Below are positions 6,861 to 11,175 of a DNA stretch of 11,175 nucleotides, piece by piece. The stretch covers positions 1 through 11,175 of the forward strand of contig JAPLNJ010000958.1 of NCBI GenBank assembly GCA_026692885.1, in the 5' to 3' direction. Source of the stretch: Planctomycetota bacterium (lineage in GTDB: Bacteria > Planctomycetota > Planctomycetia > Pirellulales > Pirellulaceae). The stretch's first letter is position 1. Each line of letters opens with the position of its first letter. Both the position numbers and the translations under genes were made by a program. The notes below the pieces were generated by a model that was not told the DNA's origin, did no database searches, and saw nothing but the letters and a program-made list of their open reading frames with translations.

Positions 6861-7015
6861 GCCGCGCGAGCAGTTCACATTGGATGGCTTGGTTCGGCGG
6901 ACTCGGCAGCCTCCGGCTTCTTGGTTCCGCGGTGCGTTCAGCCCGTAGGGTATTTCAGGGCGTCCGTCGTGATGCCCGCCGTAATTCCAATTTGCCGTCG
7001 CGCTGGCGGCAGCAG

Positions 7016-7020
7016 AGGAG
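7016..7020 (+). promoter_or_regulatory. Ribosome binding site of TatB-like gene
   Basis: AGGAG lies 9 nt before the ATG at 7030, a near-ideal Shine-Dalgarno site. It fixes this start and rejects longer frames that run through the gap on the other reading frames. Confidence 0.8.
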
Positions 7021-7029
7021 TGTTACGTA

Positions 7030-7404
7030 ATGTTTGGATTCGACTTTCAAACGGCGATTGTGATCGGGGTGGTAGCCCTCCTGCTGTTTGGGCAGCGGCT
7101 GCCCGAAGTCGCCCGCAAGGCCGGCAAGTACTACTCCGAATTCCGCCGGCACTTATCGGACATTCAATCGCAAATGAACCTGACGGATATCTACTCGCCG
7201 CCGTCGAGCAGTTCCTCGTATTCATCCTACTCGCCGCCTTCGTCAAGCAGCGTTTCCCACGAGACCTATGACGATTACGAGGCGGCTACGGCACCCAAGT
7301 TTGAACCGCCGCCCGTGGCACCCGCCGCTCCGAAAGCGGAACCCGTCGCTCTGAAGACGGAACCCGTCGCTCTGAAGACGGAACCCATTTTAGAGAATAA
7401 GTAG
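7030..7404 (+). CDS. TatA/TatB-family protein with Ser/Pro-rich repeat tail
   Basis: It has 124 residues. The N-terminus MFGFDFQTAIVIGVVALLLF is a short periplasmic start plus membrane helix. It is followed by the hinge FGQRLPEVARKAG and an amphipathic stretch KYYSEFRRHLSDIQSQ, closer to TatB than TatA in its spacing and Arg content. After residue about 56 the fold ends and a low-complexity tail begins: Ser/Tyr/Pro-rich (PPSSSSSYSSYSPPSSSS), then Pro/Ala, then three KTEP/KAEP steps encoded by a 21-bp tandem repeat. The tail should be cytosolic if topology follows the family. It follows tatA by 169 bp on the same strand and is closed by a terminator 30 bp after its stop. It may be the TatB partner, or a TatA paralogue; sequence alone does not decide. 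Confidence 0.88.
   Translation: MFGFDFQTAIVIGVVALLLFGQRLPEVARKAGKYYSEFRRHLSDIQSQMNLTDIYSPPSSSSSYSSYSPPSSSSVSHETYDDYEAATAPKFEPPPVAPAAPKAEPVALKTEPVALKTEPILENK
7338..7386 (+). repeat. 21-bp tandem repeat at end of TatB-like gene
   Basis: GGAACCCGTCGCTCTGAAGAC occurs at 7338-7358 and 7359-7379 and restarts as GGAACCC at 7380-7386. The two full copies are identical, giving the peptide step EPVALKT twice. A diverged copy precedes it. The period is in frame. Confidence 0.9.
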
Positions 7405-7433
7405 ACTGGGCGGGTTGGCACGGCGTCTTGATT

Positions 7434-7470
7434 AACACCCCGGCGATGGAGGACAATCGCTGGGGTGTTT
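7434..7470 (+). terminator. Intrinsic terminator after TatB-like gene
   Basis: AACACCCCGGCGAT (7434-7447) pairs with ATCGCTGGGGTGTT (7456-7469) over 14 positions with one G-T pair; the loop is GGAGGACA, followed by a short T tract (TTTCTG). It lies 30 bp after the TatB-like stop codon and 42 bp before the next gene, so it should separate the Tat genes from the LRR gene. The short T tract makes efficiency uncertain. Confidence 0.8.
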
Positions 7471-7511
7471 CTGATTGATCCCGAACACCCTCGTACGACA
7501 GGCAGGACCCC

Positions 7512-8621
7512 ATGCACGCTTTTCATCGGCACCGAACTTGTTTTGGCCTGGCTTTACTCTGCTGGCTCGCCACCGCGGTCCCCGCCCGCTCTGCCGAAGC
7601 GACCATTCAGTCTGGCGACACGGTCAGCGTGGCGGTCGAGCGCGCGGAACTCGGCCTCCGTGACAAGCTCGCGGTGGTGCTTGCCAAAGGCGATAAGCTT
7701 CGCGTCACCGAAGTGCGGGGAGCCTGGATTGGAGGTTACACGATCGTCAAGGGCGAACGGCAGACGGGGTGGCTGTCCAAAGACGAAGTCCAGTTGGTGG
7801 CCGTACCGCCGCCCGTGGAGGCGCCGGTGATCGCAGTCCCGGACCAGCCCGATGACCCGCCCGCGATCGCCCAACTCAAGACCCTCTACGGCCGTTTGGA
7901 ACTCAACCCGCGCGGCAACGTACAGTCGCTGAGTTGCTCCAGGTTCAACCGTGAAGCCGAAACCCGCGAGCGCGAAGAGTCCGAGCAACGCCTCGCCAAG
8001 GACTCGGACGGTAATCCGCAGAAACCGGAACCGAAACCCCCACTGCCGGCACTGCTGTCCGATGCCGAGGCGATTCACCTGCGCGGGTTGCATCAACTGT
8101 CTACGCTGGAACTGAGCGGACTGGCCATCACGGATGCTGCGTTGGAACATATCGCGGATTGCACCACCCTGCAGGAACTGTATCTCGACGGCACGCAGAT
8201 TACCGACCAGGGACTTAAAGTGGTCCAGAAGCTGATGAATCTCGAAGTGCTCGCCCTGCAGAAAACGAAGATCACCAGCGCGGGCTTGGCCAATTTGGCC
8301 GGACTGAAGCAGTTGCGCGTGCTCAATCTCAGCGGCTGCGAGATCACCGACGAGGGCTTGCAGCACTTGGCCGGTCTCGCTGCGTTGGATACCCTGGCGC
8401 TGCCGGATACCCAAGTGACGGGCGCTGGCTTGGCGCACTTGAAGCCCTTGGACCGGCTGCGCGTCTTGAACCTCAACAACGCGGCGGTCGATGATGCTGG
8501 CCTGGAGCAGTTGATGGAGCACGCCGAATTGCGGATGCTGTACCTAAAGAAAACCAAAGTCACCGCGCCGGGCGTCAAGAAGCTGGACGATGCCGTGCCG
8601 GGACTGGCCATCTACCGCTAA
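7512..8621 (+). CDS. Exported SH3-like and leucine-rich-repeat protein
   Basis: It has 369 residues. The ATG at 7512 has AGGA about 7 nt upstream and opens a signal peptide (hydrophobic FGLALLCWLATAV, cleavage probably after ARSA, residue about 28). Residues about 31-97 resemble a small SH3-like beta domain (KGDKLRVTEVRGAWIGGY, then GWL). A charged linker rich in Glu/Arg/Pro follows. From residue 193 to about 360 there are seven 24-residue leucine-rich repeats of the pattern L..L.L....ITD.GL..L, the type found in cysteine-free bacterial LRR proteins. No enzyme motif is seen, so a binding role in the periplasm or at the cell surface is inferred. It lies after a terminator, so it should have its own promoter, and only 24 bp before the permease gene, suggesting co-transcription. 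Confidence 0.93.
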   Translation: MHAFHRHRTCFGLALLCWLATAVPARSAEATIQSGDTVSVAVERAELGLRDKLAVVLAKGDKLRVTEVRGAWIGGYTIVKGERQTGWLSKDEVQLVAVPPPVEAPVIAVPDQPDDPPAIAQLKTLYGRLELNPRGNVQSLSCSRFNREAETREREESEQRLAKDSDGNPQKPEPKPPLPALLSDAEAIHLRGLHQLSTLELSGLAITDAALEHIADCTTLQELYLDGTQITDQGLKVVQKLMNLEVLALQKTKITSAGLANLAGLKQLRVLNLSGCEITDEGLQHLAGLAALDTLALPDTQVTGAGLAHLKPLDRLRVLNLNNAAVDDAGLEQLMEHAELRMLYLKKTKVTAPGVKKLDDAVPGLAIYR

Positions 8622-8645
8622 CGACCGGCCAGGAGCCAAGCACTC

Positions 8646-10181
8646 ATGAAACCCGCCTCCGAACAATCCGATTCCGTCATACCGCACCTGGGCCTGTGGG
8701 ACGCGGTCAGCATCATCGTCGGCATCGTGGTCGGCACGTCCATCTTCAAGACGCCGAACCTGGTGTTCAGCAACGTCTCCGGTCCCTGGCAAGGTCTGGG
8801 CTGCTGGGCCTTGGGCGGTTTGCTGGCTTTGATCGGCTCGCTCTGCTACGCCGAGTTGGCCACGACCTACCCGCGCATGGGCGGCGACTATGTCTACCTC
8901 ACGCGTGCCTTGGGCCGCTGGGTAGGCTTCTTGTTCGGTTGGGCACAACTGGCCGTGATTCTGACCGGCAGTATTGGCGTGATGGCCTTCGCGTTCGGTG
9001 ACTACGCGGTGAAGTTGTGGGGACTGCCCGCGTCCAATTCCGTGTGGTTTGCCTTGAGCTCCGTGATCGCCCTGACAGCGTTGAATCTGGGTGGCGTGGC
9101 CTTTGGCAAGTCAGTCCAGAATGTGTTGAGTGGCGTCAAAGTGCTGGGGCTGACGGTGATCGTGCTGGCCGGTTGCCTGTGGGGTGGCGGGGCTTCCATG
9201 GCTGCGGAAAAGCCGATCGGCACGGGCGGTTTCGGCTTCGCTATGGTTATCGTTCTGTATGCGTTCGGAGGCTGGAACGACTCGGCCTTCGTTGCCGCGG
9301 AAGTGCGGCAGCGCAGCCGCAATATGCCGCTGGCCCTGGTGCTGGGCACGGGTGGCATCACCTTGATTTACCTGTTGGTCAACGCCGCCTATCTGTGGGG
9401 GCTAGGGTTCGAGGGCGTGCGGAGTTCGTGGACACCGGCGGCGGATGTGCTGAGCTTGTCGGTGGGCGAATCGGGGGCTAAGGGCATGAGTCTGCTGGTC
9501 ATGCTTTCAGCTTTGGGGGCCATCAACGGCTTGATTTTCACCGGCTCGCGAGTGTACGTCAGCCTGGGCAAGGACCATCGCGTGTTTGGCTGGCTCGGAC
9601 ACTGGAGCGTACCGCGTTCCGCGCCGGTGCGATCCCTCCTGGCCCAGGCGGCGATCGGCGTCCTGATGATCTTGGTCGTGGGCACCGCCGCAGGGCGAGA
9701 TTGGCTCGACGCGGTGCTCGGCAAGATCGGCGCAGGCGTCCGGCCAGTCGTCTCGTGGCTGGTCCAGGGCTGGTCGTACTTGGCTCCCTTGGCCGACCAG
9801 GATCAGGCAGTGGATCGGCTGCTGCAATCCATCGGTTTGGCGCCTTTGCCCTGGCAGAAATACTTCGGTGGATTCGACACCCTGGTGGCGATTACCGCAC
9901 CCGTCTTCTGGATTTTCTTCCTACTGACGGGCGTCTCGTTGTTTGTGTTGCGCGTGAAGGATCGCGGGATCGAACGGCCTTTCGCCGCGCCGTGCTACCC
10001 GCTGGAACCGTTGATCTTCTGCGGCACGTGCGTGTTCATGTTATACTCGGCCGTGACGTACGCCGAAGGTCTGACGCTGCTGGGCCTGGTGCCGCTGTTA
10101 GTGGGCCTGCCGTTATATTGGACCAGTCGGTGGACGGGTGGGAAGTCGGAGTCGGTGCCGCCGGATGCAACCCAAGACTAG
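8646..10181 (+). CDS. APC-superfamily amino acid permease
   Basis: It has 511 residues with about 12 membrane helices. Members of this family (amino acid-polyamine-organocation) take up or exchange amino acids. Helix 1 has the broken-helix motif GTSIFKTP (30-37; the common form is GSGIF.TP). Helix 2 and its loop have ELATTYPRMGGDYVYL (70-85), and helix 6 has FGGWNDSAFVAAEVR (about 206-220), all typical of the family. The start is set by AGGAG (8631-8635) 10 nt upstream. Between a helix ending ILVVGTAAG (about 347) and the helix VAITAPVFWIFFLL (about 415) lies a segment of roughly 60-65 residues, partly amphipathic (AVLGKIGAGVRPVVSWLVQG), longer than the loop usual there. The substrate cannot be told from the sequence. 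It is 24 bp after the LRR gene and 90 bp before the methyltransferase gene. Confidence 0.95.
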   Translation: MKPASEQSDSVIPHLGLWDAVSIIVGIVVGTSIFKTPNLVFSNVSGPWQGLGCWALGGLLALIGSLCYAELATTYPRMGGDYVYLTRALGRWVGFLFGWAQLAVILTGSIGVMAFAFGDYAVKLWGLPASNSVWFALSSVIALTALNLGGVAFGKSVQNVLSGVKVLGLTVIVLAGCLWGGGASMAAEKPIGTGGFGFAMVIVLYAFGGWNDSAFVAAEVRQRSRNMPLALVLGTGGITLIYLLVNAAYLWGLGFEGVRSSWTPAADVLSLSVGESGAKGMSLLVMLSALGAINGLIFTGSRVYVSLGKDHRVFGWLGHWSVPRSAPVRSLLAQAAIGVLMILVVGTAAGRDWLDAVLGKIGAGVRPVVSWLVQGWSYLAPLADQDQAVDRLLQSIGLAPLPWQKYFGGFDTLVAITAPVFWIFFLLTGVSLFVLRVKDRGIERPFAAPCYPLEPLIFCGTCVFMLYSAVTYAEGLTLLGLVPLLVGLPLYWTSRWTGGKSESVPPDATQD

Positions 10182-10199
10182 CTCCCTGGCCCCGATAGT

Positions 10200-10217
10200 G
10201 CCGAAGCTGTTTTCGGC
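10200..10217 (+). terminator. Weak hairpin after permease gene
   Basis: GCCGAA (10200-10205) pairs with TTCGGC (10212-10217) across GCTGTT. The stem is only 6 bp and no T run follows, so it is at best a weak attenuator between the permease and methyltransferase genes. Confidence 0.2.
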
Positions 10218-10271
10218 CGTCCGCCTGACCGTGTGACTTGAAGCATCGTACCTTGGTTGAGGAATTGCCCT

Positions 10272-10877
10272 ATGTCTCGGATTGGCTTGCCAACGACTCT
10301 GATTGTCGCTCTCACTTTGGTGTTTGGCATCAGCAACTTTGCGTCGGCCGCAGACCAACCGCCGGTCAAGACGCCGGACGTGGTTTACGTCGGGACGCCC
10401 CATGACGTCGTCGCCAAGATGCTGGAGTTGGCCAAGGTGACGAAGGCCGATCTGGTCTATGACTTGGGCTGTGGTGATGGCCGGATCGTAGTCGCGGCGG
10501 CAAAGAAGTACGGCTGCCGCGGGGTGGGCTTCGACGTCAACCCGGTGCGGGTCCGCGAGGCGGAGGAGAACCTGCGGCGGAACGGCGTGGAGAAACTGGT
10601 GACGATCCGACCCCAGGATATTTTCACCGTCGATCTCCGTCAGGTCACCGTCGTGACTCTGTATCTGCTGCCCCGCTTGAATGTCCGGTTGATTCCGCAA
10701 TTGAAGAAGCTGCCACCCGGCTCGCGGATCGTGTCCCACGACTTCGACATGCAAGGCGTCAAGCCCGACCGCGTGATCACCATGCTCTCGAAAGAGGACG
10801 CCGTGGAGCACACGCTTTATCTTTGGACCACGCCTCTGAAACTGGACGATAGCGACGCGGAATCGGAGGAGAAATAG
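10272..10877 (+). CDS. Exported class I SAM-dependent methyltransferase
   Basis: It has 201 residues. The ATG at 10272 is chosen because TGAGG (10258-10262) lies 9 nt upstream and the product then begins with a Sec signal peptide (GLPTTLIVALTLVFG, cleavage probably after ASA, residue 26). A TTG at 10257 would be inside the ribosome site. The catalytic fold is clear: motif I DLGCGDG (64-70) binds S-adenosylmethionine, GFDVNP (86-91) supplies the acidic residue for the ribose, QDIF (115-118) and LYLLP (130-134) follow, then PGSRIVSHDFDM (149-160). The domain is compact and lacks an obvious substrate domain, so the substrate is unknown. The family is one I recognise as common in planctomycetes and some other bacteria. 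Export is odd because the methyl donor is cytosolic. A signal anchor facing the cytosol is topologically unlikely unless the N-terminus is uncleaved and inverted. Confidence 0.94.
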   Translation: MSRIGLPTTLIVALTLVFGISNFASAADQPPVKTPDVVYVGTPHDVVAKMLELAKVTKADLVYDLGCGDGRIVVAAAKKYGCRGVGFDVNPVRVREAEENLRRNGVEKLVTIRPQDIFTVDLRQVTVVTLYLLPRLNVRLIPQLKKLPPGSRIVSHDFDMQGVKPDRVITMLSKEDAVEHTLYLWTTPLKLDDSDAESEEK

Positions 10878-10917
10878 GCCACTGCTTAAGCAGCCTCTGG
10901 GCACAGCCGAAAAATAA

Positions 10918-10943
10918 CTCCCTCGCCTCGGTACTCCAGGGAG
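10918..10943 (+). terminator. Possible hairpin terminator after methyltransferase gene
   Basis: CTCCCT (10918-10923) pairs with AGGGAG (10938-10943) around a 14-base loop. It is 40 bp after the methyltransferase stop. No T run follows, so the call is tentative; it may instead be another intergenic repeat. Confidence 0.3.
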
Positions 10944-10962
10944 AGGGTCTCGTCGTTATACA

Positions 10963-11038
10963 CAAGTTTTCGCTCTGATAGGGCCAGCCACATAACAGCT
11001 CAAGTTTTCGCCCCGATAGGGGCAGCCACATAACAGCC
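10963..11038. repeat. Two tandem 38-bp repeat units
   Basis: 10963-11000 and 11001-11038 are 38-bp copies with four differences, each starting CAAGTTTTCG and containing CAGCCACATAACAGC. The second copy holds a perfect hairpin GCCCC-GATA-GGGGC (11010-11023), whose first-copy counterpart is degraded. Together with the next hairpin this is a composite intergenic repeat of a kind I recall from Pirellulales genomes. Confidence 0.85.
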
Positions 11039-11082
11039 CAGGGCAGAGCGGAGCGGCGTTAGCCGCGTAGCGCCGCCCTGGG
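11037..11082. repeat. REP-like long hairpin
   Basis: CCCAGGGC (11037-11044) is the exact reverse complement of GCCCTGGG (11075-11082). The interior, with AGCGGAGCGGCGTTAGCCGC, can pair further with the GCGTAGCGCCGCC side. The hairpin overlaps the last bases of the 38-bp tandem unit, suggesting the two travel as one composite element. Confidence 0.8.
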
Positions 11083-11175
11083 TTAGGGGAGTATCAGGAA
11101 CGCCAGCCCTGAAGGGGCGAAACAAGCCTTGGCCCATCTGACGAATGATACGTGTGGGACTACCGATTTGTTTCG

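Larger units (their letters stand above)
10878..11175. other. Gene-free repeat-rich 3' region
   Basis: No gene is supported. The region begins with the 12-bp perfect palindrome CTGCTTAAGCAG (10882-10893), then a CTCCCT (10918-10923) / AGGGAG (10938-10943) inverted repeat that could form the 3' end of the methyltransferase transcript. A 38-bp tandem repeat and a long hairpin follow. The stretch 11083-11175 contains another small palindromic piece (CGCCAGCCCTGAAGGGGCG) and otherwise nothing recognisable. Confidence 0.65.

Noticed and set aside
7428..7457. TTGATT (7428-7433) and GACAAT (7452-7457) as a promoter for the LRR gene
   Set aside because: Each box matches only four of six positions, and the pair lies inside the terminator hairpin, so I cannot support it over chance.

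Overview
The window is GC-rich and looks like chromosomal DNA from a planctomycete, most likely of the Pirellulales type. Three things suggest this. First, there is a very long membrane-anchored Ser/Thr kinase-like protein with the N-terminal 'WQ..QLL.GR...GKYKLL' lead-in common in that phylum. Second, there are exported HEAT, LRR and methyltransferase proteins of planctomycete style. Third, short palindromic repeats sit between genes (ends GTAGGGTGGGCC / GGCCCACC, and a CCCAGGGC...GCCCTGGG hairpin). The assignment rests on recalled family resemblance, not on a search.

Layout: 1-572 is gene-free and filled with nested repeats. A minus-strand gene (573-2198) encodes an exported alpha-helical protein with a HEAT-like segment; its stop codon lies inside a repeat end. 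A 311-bp divergent intergenic region follows, with one more repeat end. The plus strand then carries a 1250-residue transmembrane protein (2510-6262) with a kinase fold whose catalytic motifs are degraded, a repeat-expanded Pro/Ala/Lys linker, one membrane helix and a large outer domain. A gene-free stretch (6263-6614) holds a tandem hairpin repeat and a good sigma-70-like promoter.

Next come two small TatA/TatB-family proteins (6615-6860 and 7030-7404), ended by a strong hairpin terminator (7434-7470). An exported SH3-like plus leucine-rich-repeat protein (7512-8621) is followed after 24 bp by an APC-superfamily amino acid permease (8646-10181), and then by an exported class I SAM-dependent methyltransferase (10272-10877). 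The last 298 bp are repeats again.

Functionally the window is loosely connected: signalling at the membrane (pseudokinase-like), protein export (Tat subunits without a TatC in view), amino acid uptake, and several envelope proteins of unknown role. I see no phage, plasmid, CRISPR, rRNA or tRNA, and no obvious defence system. The most unusual items are the degraded kinase active site with its expanding repeat linker, the nested inverted-repeat element that supplies a stop codon, and the signal-peptide-bearing methyltransferase.
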